64,000 nucleotides of DNA from CAIQQQ01 sp040399685 (GTDB lineage Bacteria > Pseudomonadota > Alphaproteobacteria > Acetobacterales > Acetobacteraceae), in assembly GCA_040399685.1 (NCBI GenBank), contig JBBART010000011.1, forward strand, positions 77,785-141,784. The letters run 5' to 3'. Below, piece after piece: positions 55,661 to 63,937 of the stretch. Under the pieces are notes generated by a model. It saw nothing but the letters and a program-made list of their open reading frames with translations. It did no database searches and had not been told where the DNA came from. Position numbers and translations under genes: made by a program. The number at the start of each line of letters is the position of its first letter. The stretch's first letter is position 1.

Positions 55661-56304
55661 ACTCGGAACTCCTCAAGGAAAGGCGGGAGACCGGGGGGAT
55701 CGGCACGACTGAGCAGAGGACGTGTTTCCGCACGCCTGCGATCTCGTCGCAGGATCAGACACCCGGTAGCTGTCGTGACCGCCTGAGCGGTCAGGCGTCA
55801 GCTATTCGGCTCGTGCCGTTGCAGAGAATGCCATCCAAAATGCATGGCGCGTTGACCGACAAGACGTGCATGGATCGGACGTGCCAGGACAAGCGGAACA
55901 GGACTGGGGATGGGATGAAGTGCAATGCCGCCTCGAATTCCTGGGACGCCTGAGCGCCCGTTTCCATGCCAATAGACTGCAGATGGCCAGAGCCGCTGCA
56001 GTAGGTATCTAGGCAAATATGGAATTCATTCGATCGATCATTTGACAATGATAACAGAAAATAAGCCGCCCGTCGATCGCCACGTGTCTTGGCCGGAATG
56101 TCTGCACCGGGGCACGACTAGGAATCGCGTGCAAAAGCCTCATATCGCGGGGGGCTAATGACAAACAATCGCGTGCAAAAGCAGAGTCCTGTCTCTGCCC
56201 GCAGGAAGCTATGCCGGGATGCAGAGCTGAAAGTGCAGGCGGCGCCGGGTGAGAGCCCCGGGCACCGTCGCTGAGTAGTAAGCAATCGAACTCCCGGCAC
56301 CTCA
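55661..56304. other. Non-coding or decayed stretch with a 16-bp direct repeat and structured segment
   Basis: No convincing gene is seen; the short frames here lack good starts. A perfect 16-bp direct repeat (AATCGCGTGCAAAAGC) lies at 56123-56138 and 56167-56182, 44 bp from start to start. The part 56205-56300 reads like folded RNA (CCGGG/CCCGG stem near 56239-56258, then CTGAGTAGTAAG), somewhat resembling interior group II intron sequence, but no intron ends or reverse transcriptase are present. It marks the junction between the island and the metal operon. Confidence 0.4.
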
Positions 56305-56336
56305 ACGGCATGGCTGCAGTCCGGCAGCCATGCCGT
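56305..56336 (-). terminator. 13-bp perfect hairpin after the metal-efflux operon
   Basis: ACGGCATGGCTGC (56305-56317) and GCAGCCATGCCGT (56324-56336) pair perfectly around a 6-base loop. The hairpin lies 20 bp downstream of the DUF305 stop on the minus strand. There is no T-tract, so it may stabilise the 3' end or act as a factor-dependent terminator. Confidence 0.55.
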
Positions 56337-56356
56337 CGAACGACGTCTCCAGGGCT

Positions 56357-56788
56357 TTAGGGCTTAGCGGGATGGGCCTTGTTCCAGGCTGTCATCTTGG
56401 CGATTTCCTTCTCTTGCGCCCCGATGATGTCCTTCGCCAGGGCACGCAGCATCGGGTCCTTGCCATATTGCAACTCGATCTTCGCCATGTCGATGGCACC
56501 GGAGTGGTGCGGGATCATGCTGGCGACAAAGTCACGGTCCGCGTCGCCCGTCATTGGCGCACCCATGTCCTTCATCATCTTGTCGTTGGCCGTCTTGAAC
56601 GCTTTCGACGATGGACTTGCGTCATCGGCCATGCTTTTGCCCGGCATCGCCATGCCCGGCATGCTCGAGTTGCCTGGCATGGTCTTCATTGGGGCTGGCT
56701 GCTGTGCGTGGGCGGGAAGCGCCGCGGAGGCCGAGAAAGTCGCCGCAATCAGCAGGGCGCGCAGCGAAGTGTTGTGAAACTTTGTCAT
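56357..56788 (-). CDS. DUF305 (CopM-type) periplasmic metal-binding protein
   Basis: The protein has 143 residues. The signal peptide is about residues 1-28 (LRALLIAATFSASAALPAHA). A Met-rich stretch (PMKTMPGNSSMPGMAMPGKSM) can bind copper or silver. The DUF305 core follows: DRDFVASMIPHHSGAIDMAKIELQYGKDPMLRALAKDIIGAQEKEI, with the paired His. Related CopM proteins bind Cu(I)/Ag(I) in the periplasm and help resistance. It is the last gene of the efflux operon, 18 bp after the preceding one. Confidence 0.9.
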   Translation of the reverse strand: MTKFHNTSLRALLIAATFSASAALPAHAQQPAPMKTMPGNSSMPGMAMPGKSMADDASPSSKAFKTANDKMMKDMGAPMTGDADRDFVASMIPHHSGAIDMAKIELQYGKDPMLRALAKDIIGAQEKEIAKMTAWNKAHPAKP

Positions 56789-56806
56789 CTGTCTCTCCTG
56801 TGGAAT

Positions 56807-57187
56807 TTATGGGTAGGTCGTCGTGAAGCGCGACTGCGAGGACTTGCCCTCGACCGTGAGGGTGACGACCGAAGTCACCTTCCCGGATGCGGCAGACTCA
56901 AGTTTTCCTGTCAGGCCGTTGGCCTCAGAAGGTGCAAGGGTCACGGTTTGGGACTTGCCGCCCATGAGAACGGTTGCCTTGCCACCGCCGATCTGGGCAG
57001 CGGGAACGGGCTTGCTCCCGTCGGTGACGTAGACGGTCATCTGGCTGCCTTTCATCACCAGTTCGACCATGTGTTCGTCCGATGCCTCAACGACGGTGCC
57101 GCCATGCTGGGCCGTGGGCAGCGGCCCGTGGGCGAACGCCGCGGCTGACGCGACCGCCAGGAACCCTGCAAGCCAAAATCGTATCAT
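56807..57187 (-). CDS. Small periplasmic protein of the metal efflux operon
   Basis: The protein has 126 residues. The signal peptide is about residues 1-19 (FWLAGFLAVASAAAFA). The mature part starts HGPLPTAQHGGTVVEASDEHMVELV, followed by a beta-sandwich-like region GGKATVLMGGKSQTVTLAPS and TSVVTLTVEGKSSQSRF. GGAG ten bases upstream supports the ATG at 57187 rather than 57208. It lies 25 bp after the RND pump gene. The His residues and context suggest periplasmic metal handling; the family is not named. Confidence 0.78.
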   Translation of the reverse strand: MIRFWLAGFLAVASAAAFAHGPLPTAQHGGTVVEASDEHMVELVMKGSQMTVYVTDGSKPVPAAQIGGGKATVLMGGKSQTVTLAPSEANGLTGKLESAASGKVTSVVTLTVEGKSSQSRFTTTYP

Positions 57188-57212
57188 CTGCGTCGATCTC
57201 CTTTTCATGATG

Positions 57213-60200
57213 TCAAAAGGCTTCCGCGGGATTTGCCGCGCCGTCCTGGTAGGTGACCAGGCGTTCGACCGCAGGACGGCCGAACCTTAGGAACAGGACG
57301 GGTGTCAGCAGCGTGTCCAGTAGGGTGGCGCTGACCAGTCCGCCAAAGATGACGATGGCGACCGGGTGCAGAATTTCCTTGCCGGGGGCGTCGGCGCCGA
57401 TGATGAGCGGCAGCAGCGCGAAGCCCGCCGAGAACGCGGTCATCAGGACCGGGGTCAGGCGTTCGAGGCTGCCGCGCACCACCATGTCGGGGCCGAATTT
57501 CTCGCCCTCGTGCAGGATGAGGTTGATGTAGTGGCTGATCTTGAGGATGCCGTTGCGTGCAGATATCCCGGTCAGCGTGATGAAGCCGATCATGCTGGCG
57601 ACGGAGAGAGGCTGGTCGAAGAGCCACAGGGCGGCGACGCTGCCAATGAGTGCCAGCGGCACGTTGCCCATGATGATGGCGGCAAGGACGACCGAGCGGT
57701 AACGGCTGTAGAGCACCGTGAAGACCAGGGTCAGCGATATCAGTGAAAGCCCGGCGATCAGCCTTGCGGACTCCTCCTGTGCCTGGAACGAGCCTTCGAG
57801 TTGAATGAAGTAGCCCTGCGGCAGGGCCATCCGGGCGATCTCGGCACGAATGGCGGCGATCACCCGGCCCTCGTCGGAGCCGTCAGTGTTGGCCTGCACC
57901 ACGATTCGACGGGTGCCGTTTTCGCGCAGGATCTGGTTGGGCCCGTCATCATCGGCAATCTCGGCGAAGCTGCGCAAGGGAACACGCCCTTTGGGTGTCT
58001 CCACCAGCAGGTTCGACAAGGCGTCAGTGGTCCGGTCAGTGTCCGCCAGCCGGAGGACCACGTCGAACCGCTTCTGGCCGTCGATGACCTGGCTGACGAT
58101 CTTCCCGTTCGCCAGCTTTTCCAAAGCGTCGGTCACCGCAGCGGGAGTGACCCCGTATAATGCGGCACGTTGGTAGTCGATGCGGACCTGCAACTGCGGC
58201 ACGCGCACCTGACGTTCAACAAGCAGGTCGACCAGGCCAGGTATCGTCGCCAGCCTGCTCCGCAGGCCGTCCGCGAGGCCGCGCAGCGTGTCAACGTCGT
58301 CCCCGAAGACTTTGATCGCGATTGCAGCATTCACGCCGGACAGCAGATGTTCGAGGCGGTGCCCGATCGGCTGGCCGATATTGAAAGCGGCGGGAAGGAT
58401 GGACAGCCGTTGCCGGATATCGGCGAGAATCGCCTCCTTCGGCCTACCTGAGACACGCAGGTCAACGTCCATCTCGCTCGAGTGGACGCCTTCTGCGTGC
58501 TCGTCGAGTTCAGCCCGACCAGTGCGACGCCCCACGGTTTTCACCTCCGGGACTTTCATGATCAAACTTTCCGCCACCCTACCCAAGCGGTTCGACTCAG
58601 CGAGGCTGATGCCCGGCGTGAAGGTCATCCCGAGTGTCAGCGTTCCCTCGTTGAACGGCGGCAGGAACGCGCGGGGAAGCTGCGTTGCCCCGAAGCCTGC
58701 CACGACGACCGCAAACGCCGACATGCCGATCAGCAGCCACGTGCTGCCGAAGGACCACCGCAGGAGCTTGGTGTCGCCGCGCTTCAGCCAGCGGACGAGC
58801 GGGCTTTCCTTCTCGGACAGGTGCTTGATGCGAGGGATGAGATAGTAGCAGAGCACGGGAGTGACGGTGATCGACGTGATCAGGCTGCCCATGATGGAAA
58901 CGATGTAGGCGACGCCGAGTGGCGCAAACAGCCGCCCCTCGATGCCGGAAAGGGCGAAGAGCGGGATGAAGACCAGGACGATGATAAGCGTGGCGTAGAT
59001 GATGCCGGACCGAACCTCCTGGCTGGCGACGGCGACGACTTCAAGCACGGGACGCGGGCGAGCTATCTCGCGGTTCTCCTTCAGCCTGCGGAAGACGTTC
59101 TCAACGCCAACCACTGCGTCGTCGACCAGCTCGCCGATGGCAATGGCGAGGCCGCCGAGGGTCATGGTGTTGATGGACAGCCCGAATGCGTGAAACACCA
59201 GAACGGTGATGAGGATGGAAATCGGGATGGCGGTGAGTGAAATCGCCGTCGTTCGAACGTTCAGAAGGAACGCGAACAGCACGATGGCAACCACGATGAC
59301 GGCGTCGCGCAGCGCCTCTTCGACGTTGCCGATGGATGTCTCGATGAAGTTGGCCTGCCGGAACAGCACCGTGTCGGCCTTCACGCCTGGCGGCAGCGTC
59401 TTGCCAAGGTCGCCCAGCGCTCGTTCCACCAGACGCGTGAGCGCCACGGTATCGGCACCGGGCTGCTTCTGGACCGATAGGATGACAGCAGGCTTGCCGT
59501 TGGCACCCGCATCGCCCCGTTTGAAGCGGGGCGCATAATCGAGGGATGCGACCTGACCGAGAAGGATCGGCTGCCCGGCGCGGACGGTGACGACTAGGCT
59601 GCGCAGGTCCTCGAGGCGGGTCGTCCGCCCAATGTTCCGGATCACATACTCTGCACGGTTCTGATCGACGAAGCCGCCGCCGGTGTTGGCACCGAACTGC
59701 TTCACGGTTTTCTCGATATCGTCGAGCGAGATGTCCAGCCGCGACATCATCGCCACGTTCGGCACGACCTGGAACTGCCTGACCTCGCCACCGATTGGAA
59801 TCACCTGCGACACGCCAGGTATCGACAACAGCCGCGGCCGCACCGTGAAGTCGGCGAGTTCGCGCAGCTCCATCGGTGTCGCAGCGGCTCCACCTTTGGC
59901 AACCGCATCGGCCGACATGGCGACCAGCATCACCTCTCCCATGATCGACGTGATCGGACCCATCTGCGGGACCACGCCTGTGGGCATCTGCTCGCGCACG
60001 GAAGCCAGCCGCTCAGCGATCTGCTGGCGGTTTAGGTAGATGTCCGTTCCCCAGTCGAATTCGACGTAGACGATGGACAGGCCCACGCCGGAGACGGACC
60101 GCACGCGGGTCACGCCCGGCATGCCGTTCATGGCGGTCTCCAGCGGATAGGTCACGAGCTGCTCGACCTCTTCGGGCGCCATGCCCTCGGCCTCTGTCAT

Positions 60201-60356
60201 CAACGTCACGGTCGGGCGGTTGAGATCAGGGAACACGTCGACCGGAAGCCTAGCGAGCGTGTAGGTGCCGTAGCCGACCAATACGAGGGCCGCGATCAGG
60301 ACGAACACCCGATTTTTCAGGCTGGCTGTCACCAGCGCATTGAACAGGGCGCCCAT
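57213..60356 (-). CDS. Heavy-metal efflux RND pump (CusA/CzcA family)
   Basis: The protein has 1047 residues. The HME-RND layout is complete: first helix at ~15-35 (NRVFVLIAALVLVGYGTYTLARLPVDVFPDLNRPTVTL), a large periplasmic loop, central helices with LGGLAIAIGELVDDAVVGVENVFRRLKENRE (the proton-relay Asp-Asp), a second loop with SEMDVDLRVSGRPKEAIL, and late helices. It would drive proton-coupled export of monovalent (Cu/Ag) or divalent (Zn/Co/Cd) metal from the periplasm through the TolC-type channel. The DUF305 Met-rich neighbour and the MerR-like promoter favour Cu/Ag. It overlaps the adaptor stop by one base. Confidence 0.93.
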   Translation of the reverse strand: MGALFNALVTASLKNRVFVLIAALVLVGYGTYTLARLPVDVFPDLNRPTVTLMTEAEGMAPEEVEQLVTYPLETAMNGMPGVTRVRSVSGVGLSIVYVEFDWGTDIYLNRQQIAERLASVREQMPTGVVPQMGPITSIMGEVMLVAMSADAVAKGGAAATPMELRELADFTVRPRLLSIPGVSQVIPIGGEVRQFQVVPNVAMMSRLDISLDDIEKTVKQFGANTGGGFVDQNRAEYVIRNIGRTTRLEDLRSLVVTVRAGQPILLGQVASLDYAPRFKRGDAGANGKPAVILSVQKQPGADTVALTRLVERALGDLGKTLPPGVKADTVLFRQANFIETSIGNVEEALRDAVIVVAIVLFAFLLNVRTTAISLTAIPISILITVLVFHAFGLSINTMTLGGLAIAIGELVDDAVVGVENVFRRLKENREIARPRPVLEVVAVASQEVRSGIIYATLIIVLVFIPLFALSGIEGRLFAPLGVAYIVSIMGSLITSITVTPVLCYYLIPRIKHLSEKESPLVRWLKRGDTKLLRWSFGSTWLLIGMSAFAVVVAGFGATQLPRAFLPPFNEGTLTLGMTFTPGISLAESNRLGRVAESLIMKVPEVKTVGRRTGRAELDEHAEGVHSSEMDVDLRVSGRPKEAILADIRQRLSILPAAFNIGQPIGHRLEHLLSGVNAAIAIKVFGDDVDTLRGLADGLRSRLATIPGLVDLLVERQVRVPQLQVRIDYQRAALYGVTPAAVTDALEKLANGKIVSQVIDGQKRFDVVLRLADTDRTTDALSNLLVETPKGRVPLRSFAEIADDDGPNQILRENGTRRIVVQANTDGSDEGRVIAAIRAEIARMALPQGYFIQLEGSFQAQEESARLIAGLSLISLTLVFTVLYSRYRSVVLAAIIMGNVPLALIGSVAALWLFDQPLSVASMIGFITLTGISARNGILKISHYINLILHEGEKFGPDMVVRGSLERLTPVLMTAFSAGFALLPLIIGADAPGKEILHPVAIVIFGGLVSATLLDTLLTPVLFLRFGRPAVERLVTYQDGAANPAEAF

Positions 60357-62029
60357 CAGCGCACCTGATTCAGCAGGTCGGCGCCCTGGGTCACGATGCG
60401 TTGCCCCGGCTTCAGGCCAGCGAGAATCAGCACGTTCGCACCGTCCAGCGCTTGCAGACGGACCGGACGCGGCACGAAAAGCTGAGCTGTGTCATGGTCC
60501 CACACCGCCGAGCCGCCGTTGGGCATGCGGACGATCGAGGACCGCGGCAGCGAGATTCCGGTCGCATCGACTGCCACGTTGACGATCACGGTCACCGGGG
60601 CGCCCACGGACAGTCCCGCAGGCGGTGACAAGATCCGGAACAGCAACGGCGTCGCGCCTTGGCGCAAGGCCAGTCCGCGGCCCACCAACTCCACCTTGAT
60701 GGGCGTCCCATCCGTGAGCATTGCGGACGCCCCTCTTGTCTCACCTGCAAGCGCCGGATCAAATCCTACCGCTTCGACCCAAAGCCGGGTGGGATCAACG
60801 ATTTCGAACAGGATGTCTTTGCCCTCGACGAACTGGCCGTTCACCGCGCTCGCGGTCGAGACGACGCCGCTTACAGGTGCTCGCAGCACCTCTCGTCCGG
60901 CCAGCGTCTGAGACATTGCAGCGCGACGCGCGCGGGCACCCGCCAGTTCGGCACGCGCTTCGTCGATTTCCTTGCCCGCGACACTGCCGACCAGGTTCGA
61001 AAGCCTGCCGACCTTCTGCTCGGCAATCCGGACCTGCTGCTCGACGTCGGCGACCTGGGAGCCGAAGTTGCCCCGCTCCACCGCAGCGATGGCGGGCGCG
61101 ATCACCGCCAGAACATCGCCTGCCTTCACGAACTGACCAACATGGGCGATGCCTTTCTCACCCGGCTCGATCCGTCCGGATTGGCTCGACTGAACGCGCC
61201 CGGCGGCGTTCGGGTCAGGCGCGACTTGCCCGATAATCTGCACTGTGCGGGACGCGACCGCCTGCGCCGCCTGGACCGTGCGGACGGCCAGCAGCCGCTG
61301 AGCGTCTTTCGGCATTCCGACCGTGCCGTCTGGCTGGCGGCGGGGAGCATCTCCTGCGACCGCCTGCTGGGCTGGCCCGTCACCGTCGTCGACGCCTCCA
61401 TGGGCGAAGGCGACGCCGCCGATCAACGCCGCGACCAGGACCGCTAGCAGGCCAGCAATGGCGCGGCCACGTCCGCGGGCCTGAACGGTCACCACGCTCA
61501 GCACGCCAAGGAGGAATGCCAATACGAGCGTTACGGTCCCTGTCCGCTCTCCCAACGCGGCCCGGAGCCGCCTGCCTGCCGACGTCGATGTCACAGCGGC
61601 ATGTGGAGCGTCCGCCAGCTGAATCGTTCCGGTGAGAAGGTCGCTTACATCGCCTGCGACCACCGTGAACGTCAGATCATGCTTTCCTGGCACGTCCAGC
61701 CAGGGAGCCTGGATCGCGTATGTTCCGTCTTCCTGCATGTCGGCGGTCATCTCGGCCCCGCCGTTCTCGGCGACCTGCACGGACGCGTTCTCGATGGGCT
61801 CGTTCGTCGCGAAGCGGTCGAGAAAGATCTTGAGGCGGTGATCGGTGGCCACGGCGACGATCTCGAAATCTGGTGAGGACGCCTCGGTTCGCGGCGCGCT
61901 CGGGCCCGAGGCCGCAGGTTGTTCCGCATCGTCATGGCCTGCATGCGCGCTGGCCGGAGTTAGTCCGGCTACGCCGAGCAGCATGACGAAGGACAAAATG
62001 GCGGCGTGAGCTCGAATGGAGATTGTCAT
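60356..62029 (-). CDS. RND efflux periplasmic adaptor (CusB/CzcB type) with N-terminal extension
   Basis: The protein has 557 residues, longer than the usual ~400. After a signal peptide (~1-28), a ~100-residue periplasmic domain (FEIVAVATDHRLKIFLDRF, NASVQVAENGGAEM, YAIQAPWLDVPGKHDLTFTV) is followed by two hydrophobic segments at ~165-185 and ~190-210 and HGGVDD. The standard adaptor then begins near residue 240: VQIIGQVAPDPNAAGRVQSS, the coiled-coil hairpin VADVEQQVRIAEQKVGRLSNL, and LRAPVSGVVSTASAVNGQFV. It bridges the pump and the outer-membrane channel. It overlaps the channel gene by 4 bp. Confidence 0.9.
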   Translation of the reverse strand: MTISIRAHAAILSFVMLLGVAGLTPASAHAGHDDAEQPAASGPSAPRTEASSPDFEIVAVATDHRLKIFLDRFATNEPIENASVQVAENGGAEMTADMQEDGTYAIQAPWLDVPGKHDLTFTVVAGDVSDLLTGTIQLADAPHAAVTSTSAGRRLRAALGERTGTVTLVLAFLLGVLSVVTVQARGRGRAIAGLLAVLVAALIGGVAFAHGGVDDGDGPAQQAVAGDAPRRQPDGTVGMPKDAQRLLAVRTVQAAQAVASRTVQIIGQVAPDPNAAGRVQSSQSGRIEPGEKGIAHVGQFVKAGDVLAVIAPAIAAVERGNFGSQVADVEQQVRIAEQKVGRLSNLVGSVAGKEIDEARAELAGARARRAAMSQTLAGREVLRAPVSGVVSTASAVNGQFVEGKDILFEIVDPTRLWVEAVGFDPALAGETRGASAMLTDGTPIKVELVGRGLALRQGATPLLFRILSPPAGLSVGAPVTVIVNVAVDATGISLPRSSIVRMPNGGSAVWDHDTAQLFVPRPVRLQALDGANVLILAGLKPGQRIVTQGADLLNQVR

Positions 62030-63240
62030 GGCATCACTCCGAAAGCCTGGTTGAGCCTGCTACGAGCCCTCGCGACGCCAATGTCCGCTCGTGACGCGGC
62101 GGTATCGGCCTCGTAGGCGAGCAAGCGGGCGCGGATCGTGTCGAACAGCGACGTCTGACCACCCTGGAAGCCGCGGGTGACCATCCCGACCTGTCTCGTC
62201 AGAACGGCCTTTCGGTCAACTGCCAGATCGCGCTGCGCCAACGCGTTTTCATACGCCAGGCGTGCTTTCTTCTGTTCCAGAACCACCTCGCGCTCGGTGG
62301 CATAAAGGCCGAGCGTGGCCTCCGTGAGTTCAGCATTGGCCGCGGCCTTCCTGGGGGCGTTGCGGCCTTCGGTGGCCAGTGGGATGCGCAGTTCGACACC
62401 GACGCTGTTGTTGTAGAAGGTGCCCAGCGTGTCCCTGCTGTTGCGGGCGAAGATCCCAATTTCCGGACTGTCGCGCGTTTGAATACTGGCCAGCGACGTG
62501 TTCGCCCGCGCCACATCCACCGCACCCTTGGCATCATCCAGGCGAGGATGCTGCGCAGCCGTGTCATCGGGCGCCGTCTCCTTCAGGGCGGCGACGACAG
62601 GGGCCATTCCAGTCAGGGACTCGAAGTCGAGCCTCGCCTGTTTCAGAGCCAGGATGCGCTCCCGCAGTTCGCCGTCCGACGCGATGCGCTCAGCACGCGC
62701 CAAAAGCAGGTCAGCTTCGGAGGACTCCCGTGCGCCCATGCGGCGTGTGACGTCCGCTTCCAGGTTGCGCGCATCCTTCAGTCGCCGCTCGGCCAAACTC
62801 TGTTCCGCCTGGGCCAACGCGTAGTCGGCCAAGCTCTCCCGGACCTGCCCGGCAATCTTGAGCCTGATGGCGGCGCTCTGCGTGTGGGATCGCGACAGCT
62901 CAGCGTCGGCGACCCGCCTGCTAGCGGTGCCCTCGCCCGGCAGCCAAACGGGCGTGCTGATGCCAACCTGCGCCTCACGCTGCCTGCGGTTGCGGATGAC
63001 CTGGTCGGTCAGGTAGCTGCCGGAGATGGTTGGAGCACCCGGTGTCCACGCACCTGCTGCGGATTGGCGGGCTGATATTGCGTCCCGTCGTCCAGTGATG
63101 CCGCCAACCTCTGGGTTGCGGGACACGGCCGCTTCCACGAAGTCATGCAAGGTCTGCGATGACGCTGGCGTTACGAAAAGGGCGAAGGTCAGCGCCGCCG
63201 ACGCAAGGGCGCCGATTCGGAGACGGAAGTAGGATGGCAT
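62026..63240 (-). CDS. TolC-family outer membrane channel (CusC/CzcC type)
   Basis: The protein has 404 residues. The signal peptide is about residues 1-29 (IGALASAALTFALFVTPASS). The OEP repeats are visible: DFVEAAVSRNPEVGGITGRRDAISARQSAAGAW and the C-terminal QVGMVTRGFQGGQTSLFDTIRARLLAYEADTAASRADIGVARARSRLNQAFG, both typical of CzcC-like channels. It forms the outer-membrane exit duct of the tripartite pump. The ATG at 63240 was preferred over one 12 codons upstream because it begins the signal peptide. Confidence 0.9.
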   Translation of the reverse strand: MPSYFRLRIGALASAALTFALFVTPASSQTLHDFVEAAVSRNPEVGGITGRRDAISARQSAAGAWTPGAPTISGSYLTDQVIRNRRQREAQVGISTPVWLPGEGTASRRVADAELSRSHTQSAAIRLKIAGQVRESLADYALAQAEQSLAERRLKDARNLEADVTRRMGARESSEADLLLARAERIASDGELRERILALKQARLDFESLTGMAPVVAALKETAPDDTAAQHPRLDDAKGAVDVARANTSLASIQTRDSPEIGIFARNSRDTLGTFYNNSVGVELRIPLATEGRNAPRKAAANAELTEATLGLYATEREVVLEQKKARLAYENALAQRDLAVDRKAVLTRQVGMVTRGFQGGQTSLFDTIRARLLAYEADTAASRADIGVARARSRLNQAFGVMP

Positions 63241-63364
63241 GAGTGACTCGACTTTGGCCGGGGTGGACGCCAACACGGCCCCAGCTCAAAGCTGTGGGGC
63301 GCGGACCGTGATACGGAGCTGCACACCGAAACCATCCGCCCTCGCGGCAGACGGAATCGTGGTG

Positions 63365-63736
63365 TCAGGCGCCCAGTCTGGGAGGCGGCGTGGCCGGGCC
63401 TGAGCCGATCCCAGAGAAGACGGAACCGGGATGGCCCACGTAGCTACGAGCGACCTTGCGAAACACCTGCAATATCGGGATGTCGGAAGACAAGAGCGAA
63501 CTCGCCTGGGAGCACTGGCTCATCAGGCAGCAGGACCCGTCGTCGCAGCCTGTGCCGGACCCGTGTTGGGTCTGTGCCTTGCTAACCGTAGCCTGCTTTA
63601 TTGAGCCGACACTGTGGCTGGTCGTGTCCATGCCATGAGCATGGGCGGACGCGAAAGGCGCAGAAAACATCAGTGCCAGGAGGATGAAAACCCCTGCCGC
63701 TAACCTCCCGAACAATGCACCGCCGCCAAACCGCAT
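63365..63736 (-). CDS. Small secreted Cys-rich protein, first gene of the metal operon
   Basis: The protein has 123 residues. The signal/hydrophobic segment is about residues 8-31 (LFGRLAAGVFILLALMFSAPFASA), then HAHGMDTTSHS. A Cys-rich cluster GTGCDDGSCCLMSQCSQ with several His and Met could bind copper or zinc. A Pro/Gly-rich C-terminus follows. The ATG at 63736 was chosen over 63856 because the MerR-type promoter lies between them. The family is not recognised, but its position first in a cus-like operon suggests a periplasmic metal sensor or chaperone. Confidence 0.72.
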   Translation of the reverse strand: MRFGGGALFGRLAAGVFILLALMFSAPFASAHAHGMDTTSHSVGSIKQATVSKAQTQHGSGTGCDDGSCCLMSQCSQASSLLSSDIPILQVFRKVARSYVGHPGSVFSGIGSGPATPPPRLGA

Positions 63737-63785
63737 GTGACCGATTCCAAAAATTACCAAAGGCGTACTCGACTGGCCTGCAAAC

Positions 63786-63816
63786 TTTATCGCATCGCCT
63801 ATCGTGGGAAGGTCAA
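63786..63816 (-). promoter_or_regulatory. MerR/CueR-type promoter of the metal efflux operon
   Basis: On the minus strand TTGACC (63816-63811) and GATAAA (63791-63786) are separated by 19 bp, longer than the 17 bp of normal promoters. This is the hallmark of MerR-family regulation, in which the metal-bound activator twists the DNA. The TTGACCTTCCC left half matches CueR/HmrR operators; the right half is degenerate. The start codon is 50 bp downstream. No merR-type gene is in the window. Confidence 0.55.
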
Positions 63817-63881
63817 GTGAAAATACCATGGACCGAGGCTCAGTGACATATTCCATGCCAGTGGTTTATAGGAGGAAGCGT

Positions 63882-63932
63882 ATGCGATTAGGCGCCATCA
63901 TAAGGTGGCTCTACGGCCCTCTCTGTCCGTGA
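63882..63932 (+). CDS. Very short ORF with perfect ribosome-binding site (leader peptide or truncated gene)
   Basis: AGGAGG at 63870-63875 lies six bases before ATG at 63882, which opens a 16-residue frame (MRLGAIIRWLYGPLCP) closed by TGA at 63930. It is divergent from the metal operon. It could be a leader peptide or the 5' end of a gene cut by an insertion, because strongly folded sequence starts right after it. Confidence 0.3.
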   Translation: MRLGAIIRWLYGPLCP

Positions 63933-63937
63933 ATGAA

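Noticed and set aside
55791..56311. Short minus-strand frames of 85 and 100 codons
   Set aside because: One starts at TTG without a Shine-Dalgarno, and the other overlaps the repeat-rich, structured stretch. Neither shows a protein-like pattern.
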